Shown here piece after piece: positions 43,637-54,077 of a stretch of DNA of 64,000 nucleotides. The position numbers and the translations under genes were made by a program. The first letter of the stretch is position 1, and each line of letters opens with the position of its first letter. A model generated the notes under the pieces. That model did no database searches and was not told where the DNA came from. It saw nothing but the letters and a program-made list of their open reading frames with translations. Source of the stretch: Chlamydia poikilotherma (lineage in GTDB: Bacteria > Chlamydiota > Chlamydiia > Chlamydiales > Chlamydiaceae); contig NZ_LS992154.1 in NCBI RefSeq assembly GCF_900239975.1, forward strand, positions 620,001-684,000. The letters run 5' to 3'.

Positions 43637-44608
43637 ATGTTCCGCTATATAAAAAAGCGCCTAGTATTCAACCTGCTTTCTTTATGGATCATCCTAACCC
43701 TAACTTTCCTTGTAATGAAAACTATTCCCGGGGATCCATTTAATGATGAAAGTAGCAATACTTTGTCTCAAGAAACTTTGCAGATCCTTAAGTCACGCTA
43801 TGGGTTAAATAAACCTCTATACCAACAATACATTCATTATCTAAAATCTTTGGTAACTTTAGATTTTGGAAATTCCCTTGTTTACAAGGACCGCAGTGTA
43901 ACGAGTATTATCTCTACAGCATTTCCTGCATCAGCGATACTTGGAATTGAAAGCCTTATTCTTTCTATATCTGGTGGGATCTCGTTAGGAACCTTAGCAG
44001 CATTAAGAAAGAAGAAAGAAGGGCGTTACATCCTGCTCTCTTCTATTTTACAAATTTCTATTCCTGCATTTGTCCTAGCAACCATGCTACAATATATTTT
44101 TGCAGTAAAAATACCTATTTTCCCTATAGCCTGCTGGGGAAATTTTTCTCATACGATTTTGCCATCTCTAGCTTTAGCAATCACACCCATGGCATTTATA
44201 ACTCAACTAACTTTTTCTTCAGTATCTTCAGTCTTAAACAAAGACTATGTGTTACTTGCCTATGCTAAAGGACTCTCACCAATAAAAGTTATACTTAGAC
44301 ACATTCTCCCCTATGCGATATTTCCAACCATTTCCTACGCCGCATTTCTTGTAACCACAGTCATGACAGGGACATTTGCTATAGAAAATATCTTCTGCAT
44401 TCCAGGTTTAGGGAAGTGGTTTGTCTGTAGTATTAAACAACGTGACTATCCGGTAACTCTAGGATTATCTGTATTTTATGGGGCTTTCTTTATGCTATCC
44501 TCATTACTATCGGATCTTATACAGGCAATGATAGATCCCCAGCTTCGCTATTCCTATAAAGAAGTTGAGCATGAAACAAACTTTTCCCAAGAAAGCGAAC
44601 ATCTCTAA
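43637..44608 (+). CDS. oppB: oligopeptide ABC transporter permease OppB
   Basis: 323 residues. N-terminal RYIKKRLVFNLLSLWIIL then LTFLVMKTIPGDPF as in OppB/DppB, the extracytoplasmic SRYGLNKPLYQQYIHYL, LDFGNSLVY, and the EAA loop AYAKGLSPIKVILRHILPYA. Six transmembrane helices expected. ATG at 43637 with AAGGG upstream. Forms the membrane channel with OppC. About 70 bases separate it from oppC. Confidence 0.95.
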   Translation: MFRYIKKRLVFNLLSLWIILTLTFLVMKTIPGDPFNDESSNTLSQETLQILKSRYGLNKPLYQQYIHYLKSLVTLDFGNSLVYKDRSVTSIISTAFPASAILGIESLILSISGGISLGTLAALRKKKEGRYILLSSILQISIPAFVLATMLQYIFAVKIPIFPIACWGNFSHTILPSLALAITPMAFITQLTFSSVSSVLNKDYVLLAYAKGLSPIKVILRHILPYAIFPTISYAAFLVTTVMTGTFAIENIFCIPGLGKWFVCSIKQRDYPVTLGLSVFYGAFFMLSSLLSDLIQAMIDPQLRYSYKEVEHETNFSQESEHL

Positions 44609-44678
44609 CGAAATCCATAGAACTTAGGTGACGAATAAACAAAACTAAAAGAAACAAATAAGGCGATCGAAAAATTTC

Positions 44679-45533
44679 ATGGACATTCCTTTAAAATCTT
44701 ATCAACCCACTCTTTGGCAACGTATGAAAGGAAATACCATGTTTATGGTAGGAATCTCCATACTTGGGACTTTAATTTTAGGTGCCATTCTTCTTCCATG
44801 GATTTATCCTAATTATGAACAAACCTCTTTAGAACATACTTTAGCCCAACCAGGAAAAATGTTTCCTTTTGGAACAGATTCTCTAGGACGTTGTATGTTG
44901 GCTAGAACTATTCAAGGCATTCGCCTATCGTTACTGATTGCTGTGACAGCAACTCTTATAGATGTCTTGGTAGGGCTCCTTTGGTCCACTGTAGCACTGT
45001 CTTCGGGGAAAAAAGTTGCCTTCTTAATGATGCGTATTACAGAAATTCTATTTTCAATTCCTAGAATTCCTGTAATCATTCTTCTTCTTGTCATCTTTGA
45101 TCATGGGATTCTCCCTTTAATTCTAGCTATGACACTTACAGGATGGATACCGATAGCACGAATTATCTATGGACAATTCTTATTATTGGAAAATAAAGAA
45201 TTTGTACTTTCTGCAAAAACGATGAACGCATCTACATTTCATATTCTGAAAAAACACCTTTTACCGAATACACTTACGCCGATTATCTCTACGCTCATTT
45301 TTACTATTCCTGGAGCAATATATACAGAAGCCTTCATTAGCTTTTTAGGCTTAGGAATCCAACCTCCACAAGCTAGCTTAGGAACATTAGTAAAAGAAGG
45401 TATTAACGCCATTGACTACTACCCCTGGCTATTTTTCATTCCATCATTCTTCATGATTACACTCTCAATAAGCTTTAATCTAATTGGAGAAGGAGCAAAA
45501 GCTCTATTTATAGAGGAAAATTCTCATGCCTGA
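44679..45533 (+). CDS. oppC: oligopeptide ABC transporter permease OppC
   Basis: 284 residues. Typical OppC start (LWQRMKGNTMFMVGISIL), FPFGTDSLGRCMLARTIQGIR in pieces, EAA loop SAKTMNASTFHILKKHLLPN and the end AFISFLGLGIQPPQASLGTL. Six helices. The 3' end overlaps oppD by 8 bases, so both are coupled. Confidence 0.95.
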   Translation: MDIPLKSYQPTLWQRMKGNTMFMVGISILGTLILGAILLPWIYPNYEQTSLEHTLAQPGKMFPFGTDSLGRCMLARTIQGIRLSLLIAVTATLIDVLVGLLWSTVALSSGKKVAFLMMRITEILFSIPRIPVIILLLVIFDHGILPLILAMTLTGWIPIARIIYGQFLLLENKEFVLSAKTMNASTFHILKKHLLPNTLTPIISTLIFTIPGAIYTEAFISFLGLGIQPPQASLGTLVKEGINAIDYYPWLFFIPSFFMITLSISFNLIGEGAKALFIEENSHA

Positions 45534-46377
45534 TACGCTCCTCAAGATACAAAATCTTAAAATAGCATCAAATAATCCACACAGATTGCTAATAGATAAT
45601 CTTAGTCTTACAATAAAAAAACAGCACAGCCTAGCTCTAGTAGGAGAGAATGGTTCAGGGAAAACAATTATTACTAAAGCAATTCTTGGTTTACTTCCAG
45701 ATAATTGTGAAATTATAGAAGGCAATATCTTCTTCGAAGATCAGAATCTGAAAACAATGTCGTATAAAAATTTCCAAAAGATTCGCGGGAGGAAAATAGC
45801 TACGGTATTGCAAAATGCTATGGGATCTCTTACACCATCTATGCGTATAGGAGCGCAAATTGTAGAAACCTTAAGACAACATAACTCGATAACGAAAAAA
45901 GAAGCTTATTCAAAAGCTATAGAACTATTAGCAAGCGTACGCATACCCAATCCAGAACGTTGTTTTCATCTCTATCCTTTCGAATTAAGTGGTGGCATGC
46001 GTCAACGGACAGTAATTGCTATATCTTTAGCTAGCTCTCCAGAACTTATTCTTGCTGATGAACCTACAACAGCGCTAGATTCTGTATCACAAGCTCAAGT
46101 ATTGCGTATATTGCGTAAGGTTCATAAAGAGAATAATACAGCAATGTTGCTAGTTACCCATAATCTAGCATTAGTAACAGAACTCTGTGATGATATTGCG
46201 ATTATTAAAGATGGCCAACTCATAGAAACTGGGAGTGTAAAAGAGATTTTTTCTTCTCCACAACATTCTTATACAAAACGTCTTCTCAAAGCTGTATCGA
46301 AAATTCCTCTCACAGACTCCTCTTCGCCTATTTTAAAAGCAAAGCTTGCAATTTTAAGAAATACAGACACCTTATAG
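45526..46377 (+). CDS. oppD: oligopeptide ABC transporter ATPase OppD
   Basis: 283 residues: Walker A GENGSGKTI, Q-loop ATVLQNAMGSLTP, signature LSGGMRQRTVIA, Walker B LILADEPTTALD, switch VTHNL. It lacks the ~40-residue C-terminal Cys-rich Fe-S/oligopeptide motif found in many OppD proteins, being shorter than the ~330-residue norm. Pairs with OppF. Confidence 0.94.
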   Translation: MPDTLLKIQNLKIASNNPHRLLIDNLSLTIKKQHSLALVGENGSGKTIITKAILGLLPDNCEIIEGNIFFEDQNLKTMSYKNFQKIRGRKIATVLQNAMGSLTPSMRIGAQIVETLRQHNSITKKEAYSKAIELLASVRIPNPERCFHLYPFELSGGMRQRTVIAISLASSPELILADEPTTALDSVSQAQVLRILRKVHKENNTAMLLVTHNLALVTELCDDIAIIKDGQLIETGSVKEIFSSPQHSYTKRLLKAVSKIPLTDSSSPILKAKLAILRNTDTL

Positions 46378-46384
46378 AAAATTC

Positions 46385-47170
46385 ATGACTAATTTAGTAA
46401 CTATAAATAATTTATCGATTGCGATTAGGAAACAAGTTATTCTTAACAACATCAATCTCCAATTAAAAAAGGGAGAATGTTTGACAATTGTTGGTGCGAG
46501 TGGATCAGGGAAGTCTTCATTAGCTCTGGCTATTTTAGGATTAATGCAACCTAATCAAGGTACGATTACCTTTCATGTTGATCCCAAAACACCAAAAGCA
46601 AAAACAGTACAAATTGTCTGGCAAGATGTACACTCAAGTTTAAATCCTACAATGAGTATCGAAGATCTCATTTTAGAACCTCTGCATATTATAGGAACAT
46701 ACTCTAAAGAAGAACAAAAAGAAAAAATCCAACGTGTTTTACAACTCGTTAACCTACCGCTATCCGTACTACGCTTAAAACCTCATAAACTAAGCGGGGG
46801 TCAAAAACAACGTGTGGCGATTGCAAAAGCTCTAGTATGTGAACCTGATCTCCTTATTTGTGACGAACCGATATCTGCTCTAGATACCCTGAATCACTCA
46901 CTCATATTAGACCTTTTCCAAACAATAAAACAGCAATGCGAAAGCACTCTACTCTTCATTACACATGATATGTCGGCAGCTTATTATATTGCAGATACTA
47001 TTGCTGTTCTGGACAAAGGATCCCTTGTAGAATATAGTCCCAGAGATAAAATTTTCTTAAATCCTAAACATGAAAAAACCCAAGAGCTCCTTGACGCCAT
47101 TCCGATATTTTCTCTAGAAAATACTGAATGTAATTCCTCTTATTCGCCTCAAGAGAAAGCATTTGTTTAA
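46385..47170 (+). CDS. oppF: oligopeptide ABC transporter ATPase OppF
   Basis: 261 residues: Walker A GASGSGKSS, Q-loop IVWQDVHSSLNP, signature LSGGQKQRVAIA, Walker B LLICDEPISALD, switch ITHDM. Also shorter than the usual ~310-330, as in other chlamydiae. Starts 7 bases after oppD. Last gene of the opp locus; an AT-rich 287-base gap follows. Confidence 0.94.
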   Translation: MTNLVTINNLSIAIRKQVILNNINLQLKKGECLTIVGASGSGKSSLALAILGLMQPNQGTITFHVDPKTPKAKTVQIVWQDVHSSLNPTMSIEDLILEPLHIIGTYSKEEQKEKIQRVLQLVNLPLSVLRLKPHKLSGGQKQRVAIAKALVCEPDLLICDEPISALDTLNHSLILDLFQTIKQQCESTLLFITHDMSAAYYIADTIAVLDKGSLVEYSPRDKIFLNPKHEKTQELLDAIPIFSLENTECNSSYSPQEKAFV

Positions 47171-47463
47171 ATTAAACAAAAAAAAATTAGATGAAATCTG
47201 AATACCTAAAGTTCTTTGTAGTATGTGAGGAGTTATGTATACTGCGATGCATACTCATCTTTGATTTGTCTTAAATTGCATGATTGTAAAACAACAATTA
47301 TAAAGATAAAAATAGTCTTATACATTACCTAGAGAATTGCCTCTCAATAGCATGTAAAAATCGTTATCGATTGCTTTAGACGTTATGTGTAAATCATTGA
47401 CAGGAAGAAGTTGAGCATGCTACGAATCAAACTAACAGCCGTTGAAATGGAGCATCATTGACG
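47171..47463. other. spacer between oppF and the DUF1186-like gene
   Basis: About 290 bases. No RNA gene seen. A 14-codon frame (47417-47461, starting [10 protein letters not shown]) ends two bases before the next ATG, with that gene's GGAG ribosome site inside it. It could be a leader peptide but is too short to support. Confidence 0.25.
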
Positions 47464-48213
47464 ATGGAAATTTCTCATATCTTGGAAGACCTCGCTTACG
47501 ACGAAGGGACACTTCCCAGAGAAGCTATAGAAGCTGCTATCGTCAAACATACGCAAATTACTCCTTATTTACTTCAAATTCTTGAAGACGCAACCGAACG
47601 CGTACCAGAATTAATCAACGATGGCAGTTACCAAGGCCATCTTTATGCTATGTATTTATTAGCACAGTTTCGAGAAACCCGAGCTCTTCCATTAATTATC
47701 AAGCTTTTTTCTTATACTGATGATACGCCTCACGCAATTGCTGGTGATGTTCTTACTGAAGACCTTCCAAGAATTCTTGCTAGTGTGTGTGACGATGCAT
47801 CTTTGATTAAAGAGCTTATAGAAGCTCCTGGAATCAATCCTTATGTAAAAGCTGCAGGAATTTCTAGTCTTGTACATCTTGTAGGAATAAAAAAGATCTC
47901 TAGAGATACAACTATTCGTTATTTTGGAGAATTGTTAAACTATAGATTAGAAAAAAGTCCTTCTTTTGCTTGGGATAGTCTCATAGCTGCTATATGTGCA
48001 TTATATCCCGCGGAATTATTCTATCCAATTAGCAAAGCTTTTAATGCCGGTCTCGTAGATATAACTTTCATCAGCATGGAAGACGTAACGAATATCATAA
48101 ATGAAGAAACTACTGAGTCCTGCCTTCAAGAACTTCTATCCTCACCAGAACTCATTAACGACACCCTAGAAGAAATGGAAAAATGGCTCGAAGATTTTCC
48201 TATAGAGCCTTAA
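47464..48213 (+). CDS. DUF1186-like protein
   Basis: 249 residues from ATG 47464 (a TTG six bases earlier is equally placed for the GGAG site). All-helical, acidic, with HEAT-like repetition: [66 protein letters not shown]. The pattern fits DUF1186, whose function is unknown; some members are in SEC-C-containing proteins. Conserved position in Chlamydia between oppF and the dicarboxylate transporter. Soluble, cytosolic. Confidence 0.72.
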   Translation: MEISHILEDLAYDEGTLPREAIEAAIVKHTQITPYLLQILEDATERVPELINDGSYQGHLYAMYLLAQFRETRALPLIIKLFSYTDDTPHAIAGDVLTEDLPRILASVCDDASLIKELIEAPGINPYVKAAGISSLVHLVGIKKISRDTTIRYFGELLNYRLEKSPSFAWDSLIAAICALYPAELFYPISKAFNAGLVDITFISMEDVTNIINEETTESCLQELLSSPELINDTLEEMEKWLEDFPIEP

Positions 48214-48258
48214 TCCCCAAGGGATTTTCCAACAGATTATAACGCAAAGAGGTCCCAA

Positions 48259-49671
48259 GTGAATAAACAAAAACGTTTCTTATCTCTTTTATTCCTCACT
48301 CTCGCACTCCTAGGTATATGGTTTTGCCCTCACCCGGAAGCGATAAACCCTAATGCTTGGCATCTATTCGCTGTATTCACAACAACAATTTTAGGAATTA
48401 TTCTACAGCCATTGCCTATGGGAGCCATAGTCATTATTGGGATTTCTACACTGTTACTTACACAAACCTTAACCCTAGAACAAGGGTTATCAGGATTTCA
48501 TAATCCAATAGCCTGGTTGGTCTTCTTATCATTTTCCATAGCAAAAGGTATTATTAAAACGGGGCTTGGAGAACGGGTTGCTTATTTTTTCGTCAGTATC
48601 TTAGGGAAAAACCCTTTAGGATTAAGCTATGGTTTAGTAATCACAGATTTCCTACTAGCCCCTGCCATCCCCAGTGTAACAGCACGTTCCGGAGGTATTC
48701 TCTATCCTGTAGTTATGGGATTATCAGAATCATTTGGAAGCTCTCCAGAAAAAGGTACAGAAAGCCTAATTGGATCCTTTTTAATTAAAGTCGCATATCA
48801 AAGTTCTGTAATTACTAGTGCAATGTTTCTTACAGCCATGGCAGGTAATCCTCTAGTAGCAGCTCTAGCAAGTAATGCTGGAGTCGCTCTAACTTGGGCA
48901 ACATGGGCAAAAGCGGCGGTAATTCCTGGATTACTTAGCTTAGTACTTATGCCTATAGTACTTTATAAGCTCTATCCACCAACAATTACTTCATGCGAAG
49001 AAGCAATCCGCACAGCAAAATTACGTCTTAAAGAAATGGGGCCTTTGAAAAAAGGTGAGAAGATTATCTTAATGATTTTCATTCTCCTTGTTGTCTTATG
49101 GACATTTGGAGACTTATTAAGAATCTCAGCAACAACAGCAGCTCTAATTGGCTTATCTCTACTCATTCTTACGAATATTTTAGATTGGCATAAAGATGTT
49201 ATGGCTAATACCACTGCATGGGAAACTTTTATTTGGTTCGGTGCTCTGATTATGATGGCATCATTCCTAAATCAACTCGGCTTTATTCCTCTAATTGGTG
49301 ATTCTGTAGCTGCAGGAGTTGCAGGATTATCTTGGAAAGTAGGCTTCCCTATTCTCTTTCTCATGTACTTTTACTCACACTATCTATTTGCAAGTAACAC
49401 AGCACATATCGGAGCAATGTTTCCAGTATTCTTAGCGGTTTCTATATCATTAGGAACAAACCCAATTTTTGCCTGCCTAGTACTCGCTTTTTCAAGTAAC
49501 TTATTTGGAGGGCTCACACACTATGGTTCAGGACCCGCTCCCCTTTATTTTGGCTCTCAACTTGTTTCAGTCAAGGATTGGTGGAGATCTGGTTTTGTGC
49601 TCAGCATTATGAATATCGTCATTTGGGTCGGTATTGGCAGCTTATGGTGGAAAATTCTCGGTCTTATCTAA
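48259..49671 (+). CDS. DASS-family dicarboxylate (2-oxoglutarate/malate) transporter
   Basis: 470 residues, ~12 helices, of the divalent anion:Na+ symporter/chloroplast translocator type (SodiT1/YbhI). Signatures: FHNPIAWLVFLSFSIAKGI, APAIPSVTARSGGILYPV, TAMAGNPLVAALA, NTAHIGAMFPVFLA, FGGLTHYGSGPAPLYFGS. Probably imports host 2-oxoglutarate or malate, useful because chlamydial TCA cycles are incomplete. GTG start at 48259. Confidence 0.92.
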   Translation: MNKQKRFLSLLFLTLALLGIWFCPHPEAINPNAWHLFAVFTTTILGIILQPLPMGAIVIIGISTLLLTQTLTLEQGLSGFHNPIAWLVFLSFSIAKGIIKTGLGERVAYFFVSILGKNPLGLSYGLVITDFLLAPAIPSVTARSGGILYPVVMGLSESFGSSPEKGTESLIGSFLIKVAYQSSVITSAMFLTAMAGNPLVAALASNAGVALTWATWAKAAVIPGLLSLVLMPIVLYKLYPPTITSCEEAIRTAKLRLKEMGPLKKGEKIILMIFILLVVLWTFGDLLRISATTAALIGLSLLILTNILDWHKDVMANTTAWETFIWFGALIMMASFLNQLGFIPLIGDSVAAGVAGLSWKVGFPILFLMYFYSHYLFASNTAHIGAMFPVFLAVSISLGTNPIFACLVLAFSSNLFGGLTHYGSGPAPLYFGSQLVSVKDWWRSGFVLSIMNIVIWVGIGSLWWKILGLI

Positions 49672-49783
49672 ACTGAACCTTCCTTAACAACGAGATAAAT
49701 AAACCTTCTTTTAGAAGTTTTTCTCATTGTCGATAAAGACAAACACAACTAACTTGCGAAAATAACCGTATCCATTAATTGTT

Positions 49784-51439
49784 ATGCATCCAAACTTTAG
49801 CGATCTCAATGGTGTAGTTATCCCAGGCACTCCTCCTTTGCCTAGAGAACTACAAAAATTTCCCTCTCTGCTTCCTACCAACGATTTGCGTTTTTCTCCC
49901 AAATTTGATGCTGATGTTGCCAAACTTTTTCCCAATACTTACGATAGCCCCTATCTAAAATTCACTTCAGGAACTATACCACCGATATATCCATTAAAAG
50001 TTGGGGTGATGCTATCCGGAGGCCCCGCTCCTGGTGGGCATAATGTCATTTGGGGATTATTACATAGTTTAAAAAAAATCCATCCAGATAGCTCTCTAAT
50101 AGGATTTCTAAATAACGGTCAGGGAATTCTTAACAACAATACAGTAGAGATTAACGAAGAATTTATGGAATGCTTTAGAAATTCCGGAGGTTTTAACTGT
50201 ATAGGAACAGGAAGAACGAATATCATCACTGAAGAAAATAAAGCCGCATGCTTAAAAACCGTGAGAGCTTTGGATCTTGATGGTTTAGTAATTATTGGTG
50301 GGGATGGCTCAAATACAGCAACCGCAATTCTTGCGGAATATTTTTCTCAGCATCACCCCAAAACATGCGTTGTAGGTGTTCCCAAAACTATTGACGGAGA
50401 TCTCCAACACTTATTTTTAGACCTTACCTTTGGATTTGATTCAGCAACAAAGTTTTATTCTTCAATCATCAGTAATATCTCAAGAGATACACTATCTTGC
50501 AAAGCACATTATCATTTTATAAAGCTTATGGGACGATCAGCATCTCATATTGCTTTAGAATGTACCCTACAAACACATCCTAATATCACACTGATAGGCG
50601 AAGAAATCGCAGAAAAAAATGTCCCCTTAAAAACGATCATTCATAAGATATGCTCGATTATTGCTGATAGAGCCGCTATGGGAAAATACTACGGTATTAT
50701 TCTCATTCCTGAGGGTATTATCGAGTTTATTCCTGAGATTAATAATCTTGTTAAGGAAATAGAAAGAATCCCCGAAGATATTGATAAATTCTCATCATTA
50801 TCTCGAGAGTCTCAGAAACTATTAAAAAGCTTCCCTGAAGCCATTGCAAATCAGCTTCTTAATGATAGAGATGCTCACGGAAATGCCTACGTGTCTAAAA
50901 TTAGTGTGGATAAGCTTCTCATCCACCTTGTAGACAATCACTTAAAGAAGTATTTCAAAAATGTTCCCTTTAATGCAATTTCACATTTCCTAGGTTATGA
51001 AGGAAGATCCTGTTTACCCACAAAATTCGATAATACATACAGTTATGCTCTAGGTTATGGTACAGGAGTTCTGATATTTAATCGTTGTAATGGTTATCTC
51101 ACAGTTATCGAATCTCTAATCAATATAGTGGATAAATGGCGGCTACGCGCCATGCCTATTGTGAAAATGTTTACAACAAAGAAAAAATCAGATGGAACTA
51201 TAAAACCCCTAATAAAAAAGAGTTTGATAGATATAAGTAGCCCAGCTTTCCTTAAGTTTAAGTTATATAGAAAAATCTGGGCTCTTGAAGACTCCTATCG
51301 CTTTTTAGGCCCATTACAAATTGACACACCACCAAACACTCATTCCGATCATTTTCCTCCGCTAACCCTCCTCCTCAATCATAATGAATGGCAAAAAAGA
51401 TGCTCAATCTGTATGGAAATTCCTGACTGTGATTACTAA
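49784..51439 (+). CDS. pfkA: pyrophosphate-type 6-phosphofructokinase, copy 1
   Basis: 551 residues, the long (~60 kDa) PPi-PFK group. Motifs: MLSGGPAPGGHN (80s), IIGGDGSNTAT (172-179) and the PPi-type VPKTIDGDL (Lys201, where ATP-type enzymes have Gly), then LMGRSASHIALEC and GYEGRSCLP for sugar binding. Typical PPi enzymes read GGDDS; here the second Asp is Gly (Gly175), as in ATP-type enzymes, a hybrid active site. The neighbouring copy at 52377 has the reciprocal change. Catalyses fructose-6-phosphate phosphorylation in glycolysis. ATG at 49784. Confidence 0.9.
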   Translation: MHPNFSDLNGVVIPGTPPLPRELQKFPSLLPTNDLRFSPKFDADVAKLFPNTYDSPYLKFTSGTIPPIYPLKVGVMLSGGPAPGGHNVIWGLLHSLKKIHPDSSLIGFLNNGQGILNNNTVEINEEFMECFRNSGGFNCIGTGRTNIITEENKAACLKTVRALDLDGLVIIGGDGSNTATAILAEYFSQHHPKTCVVGVPKTIDGDLQHLFLDLTFGFDSATKFYSSIISNISRDTLSCKAHYHFIKLMGRSASHIALECTLQTHPNITLIGEEIAEKNVPLKTIIHKICSIIADRAAMGKYYGIILIPEGIIEFIPEINNLVKEIERIPEDIDKFSSLSRESQKLLKSFPEAIANQLLNDRDAHGNAYVSKISVDKLLIHLVDNHLKKYFKNVPFNAISHFLGYEGRSCLPTKFDNTYSYALGYGTGVLIFNRCNGYLTVIESLINIVDKWRLRAMPIVKMFTTKKKSDGTIKPLIKKSLIDISSPAFLKFKLYRKIWALEDSYRFLGPLQIDTPPNTHSDHFPPLTLLLNHNEWQKRCSICMEIPDCDY

Positions 51440-51554
51440 TCTCATCATTCCTACATCCTTAAAATAAGAAGCGGAGTTTCTTCTCGACGAATTCTTTTTA
51501 AAAAATTAAATTAACATTATAAAAGCCTCCATAAATTAGGAGAAATATAACCAA

Positions 51555-52367
51555 ATGAGCACTACGTGTCATAAACATGAACAACGCCACGTTATAAAAT
51601 TTAATATTCTCAATAACATCACAACTTTCGGTGTTCTTCATACACCTTTACAGGCTTGTGCTCCCTACCCCTTGGTGATTACTCTTCATGGGTTAGCTTC
51701 AAGTAAAATTGGTTCCAAACGCACTCATGTACAGCTTGCTGAAAAACTCACAGAACATGGTATTTCTGTTTTGCGTGTTGATCTCCCTGGACACGGTGAT
51801 TCCGAAGGTTCCCTATACGACTTCTCATTTAGTGACTATATCACTAGTGCAAATGAAATTATCTCTCATGGTTATGGCTTAAATAATATCGATACGAAAA
51901 ATATTGCTGTCTTTGGTTCTTCATTAGGAGGAACGTTAGCTCTATTAAATATGCCTACCCTACAATATGTAAAAAGCCTTGCTGTATGGGCGCCAACAAT
52001 TCAAGGTGCTATATGGTTACAGGAAGCTGTCAATATTCCTAATAATCTTATTGCCCATGCTCCATCCTCAGAAGATATTCTCTATGCAGGTATGCCGATA
52101 AACAAAACGTTTTGTTCACAATTCATTGAAATGGATGTAACTAAAGAAGTTTCTAAATTTTCTGATTCTCTATCTATACTGCATATGCAAGGAGAAGACG
52201 ATACAACTGTATCTCTGCATCATCAGAAAATCTTTGCGGAAGCTATGAGCCATAAATCAAATCTTTATGAGATACGTACGTATCCAAATACAGGACATCA
52301 TATTCCTCAGTCTTGCTCTATGTTACTAGAACTTGTACAATGGTTAAAACATCAACTTATTCCCTAG
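51555..52367 (+). CDS. cytosolic alpha/beta hydrolase
   Basis: 270 residues with a serine hydrolase fold: oxyanion region TLHGLASSK, VDLPGHGDSEG, nucleophile elbow VFGSSLGGT (Ser ~121), acid MQGEDDTTVS and His NTGHHIPQ. No signal peptide. Similar to the exported hydrolase at 58253. It lies between the two pfkA copies with a 9-base gap to the second, so it is co-transcribed with it. Substrate unknown; possibly an esterase or acylglycerol lipase. Confidence 0.85.
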   Translation: MSTTCHKHEQRHVIKFNILNNITTFGVLHTPLQACAPYPLVITLHGLASSKIGSKRTHVQLAEKLTEHGISVLRVDLPGHGDSEGSLYDFSFSDYITSANEIISHGYGLNNIDTKNIAVFGSSLGGTLALLNMPTLQYVKSLAVWAPTIQGAIWLQEAVNIPNNLIAHAPSSEDILYAGMPINKTFCSQFIEMDVTKEVSKFSDSLSILHMQGEDDTTVSLHHQKIFAEAMSHKSNLYEIRTYPNTGHHIPQSCSMLLELVQWLKHQLIP

Positions 52368-52376
52368 GAACTACCT

Positions 52377-53996
52377 ATGGAGCTTCTCTCTGTAAATAAA
52401 AGTTACTTTGAATTGCAACGTTTGCATTATCGTCCAGAAACGCTAAGTTTCTTAAACGGTATTACATCGTTACATATTGTAGATTCTACAGAGTCCCCCT
52501 CTATTCCTAAAGATCTTCAAGAATATATTCCTAATTTATGTTCTATTCCTGAAGTAACTATTGAAAAAGGAGAAGCCACACCTTCACGACCATTAAAAAT
52601 TGGTGTTTTACTTTCTGGAGGACAGGCACCTGGAGGCCATAACGTAGTTATAGGACTCTTTGAAGGCCTACGAGCCTTCAATCCAAAAACAAAGCTCTAT
52701 GGGTTTATCCAAGGTCCTTTAGGATTAACGCGTGGACTCTACAAAGATCTCGATATTTCTGTAATTTATGATTATTACAATGTCGGTGGTTTTGACATGC
52801 TCTCTTCCAGTAAAGAGAAAATCAAAACCAAGGAACAAAAAAGTACAATTCTCACTAATGTGAAAAAGCTTAAGCTTGATGGTTTACTCATTATAGGAGG
52901 AAACGATTCTAATACCGACACTGCAATGCTTGCTGAGTATTTTCTTAAGCATAACTGCAATATTCCTATTGTAGGTGTACCTAAAACTATTGATGGGGAT
53001 CTCAAAAATTTTTGGATTGAAACACCATTAGGCTTTCATACTTCCTGCCGCATCTATTCAGAAATGATCGGAAATTTAGAAAAAGATACTTTATCTATAA
53101 AGAAGTACCATCATTTTGTCCGTCTCATGGGACAAAAAGCCTCTTATACAACTTTAGAGTGCGGTTTGCAGACCTTACCTAATATCACTCTCATTAGCGA
53201 ACATATCGCGATGAGAAAGATTTCCCTACAAAAACTTAGCGAACATATCGCTATGGGCTTAGTAAACCGTTACAGATCAGGGAAAAATTATAGTACGATA
53301 CTTATTCCTGAAGGCTTGATCGAACATGTATTTGACACAAGAAAGCTGATTAATGAATTGAATGTTTTATTGTTAGACAACAATTTAAATTTAGATAATG
53401 TAAATAAAAAGCTTTCTCCAGAATCTCTGAAGACATTTTCTTCTCTACCTACAGAAATTGCTCATCAATTACTAATTGCCAGAGACTCTTATGGAAATGT
53501 GCGTGTATCTAAAATTGCCACCGAAGAACTCTTAGCTGCATTAATAAAAAAGGAAATCCAGAAAATAGAACCAAACATGGAATTCCAACCTGTAAATCAC
53601 TTTTTTGGTTATGAATCTCGAGCAGGATTCCCCTCAAATTTTGATGCAAATTATGGACTAGCCTTGGGGATTATTTCCGCTCTTTTTCTCATTAGACAAC
53701 GGACTGGTTATATGGTGACCATCAATAACCTCGCTCGTTCATATAGTGAATGGATTGGTGGAGCTACGCCCCTATATAAAATGATGCAATTGGAATATCG
53801 TTTAGGAGAAGATAATCCGGTAATTAAAACTGATTCTGTGAATCCTAATGCTCCAGAAGTACAGTACCTACTAAATCAAAGTGATACATGCTTAATGAAA
53901 GATCTTTACTGTTTCCCCGGACCATTGCAATACTTTGGTGAGGAACGCTTAGTAGATCAAAGGCCGCTAACATTACTATGGGAAAATAGAAAGTAG
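52377..53996 (+). CDS. pfkA: pyrophosphate-type 6-phosphofructokinase, copy 2
   Basis: 539 residues of the same long PPi-PFK group: LLSGGQAPGGHN, IIGGNDSNTDT (174-181), VPKTIDGDL (Lys204), LMGQKASYTTLEC and GYESRAGFP. Here the Mg-binding Asp of GGDDS is Asn (Asn176) while the PPi-selecting Asp177 is kept, the reverse of copy 1. The catalytic TIDGD is intact. The two may form a heteromer like plant PFP alpha/beta. Co-directional with the hydrolase upstream. Confidence 0.9.
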   Translation: MELLSVNKSYFELQRLHYRPETLSFLNGITSLHIVDSTESPSIPKDLQEYIPNLCSIPEVTIEKGEATPSRPLKIGVLLSGGQAPGGHNVVIGLFEGLRAFNPKTKLYGFIQGPLGLTRGLYKDLDISVIYDYYNVGGFDMLSSSKEKIKTKEQKSTILTNVKKLKLDGLLIIGGNDSNTDTAMLAEYFLKHNCNIPIVGVPKTIDGDLKNFWIETPLGFHTSCRIYSEMIGNLEKDTLSIKKYHHFVRLMGQKASYTTLECGLQTLPNITLISEHIAMRKISLQKLSEHIAMGLVNRYRSGKNYSTILIPEGLIEHVFDTRKLINELNVLLLDNNLNLDNVNKKLSPESLKTFSSLPTEIAHQLLIARDSYGNVRVSKIATEELLAALIKKEIQKIEPNMEFQPVNHFFGYESRAGFPSNFDANYGLALGIISALFLIRQRTGYMVTINNLARSYSEWIGGATPLYKMMQLEYRLGEDNPVIKTDSVNPNAPEVQYLLNQSDTCLMKDLYCFPGPLQYFGEERLVDQRPLTLLWENRK

Positions 53997-54077
53997 AGAA
54001 AAATAAGCACCTTTTAAGGCAACATAGCTGGCTACTTCAAAAAACCACTCTCTAAAAAGATGCTTATAAAAGAAAAA

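Noticed and set aside
47417-47461. 14-codon leader peptide before the DUF1186-like gene
   Set aside because: Too short to support; no attenuator hairpin or run of regulatory codons.
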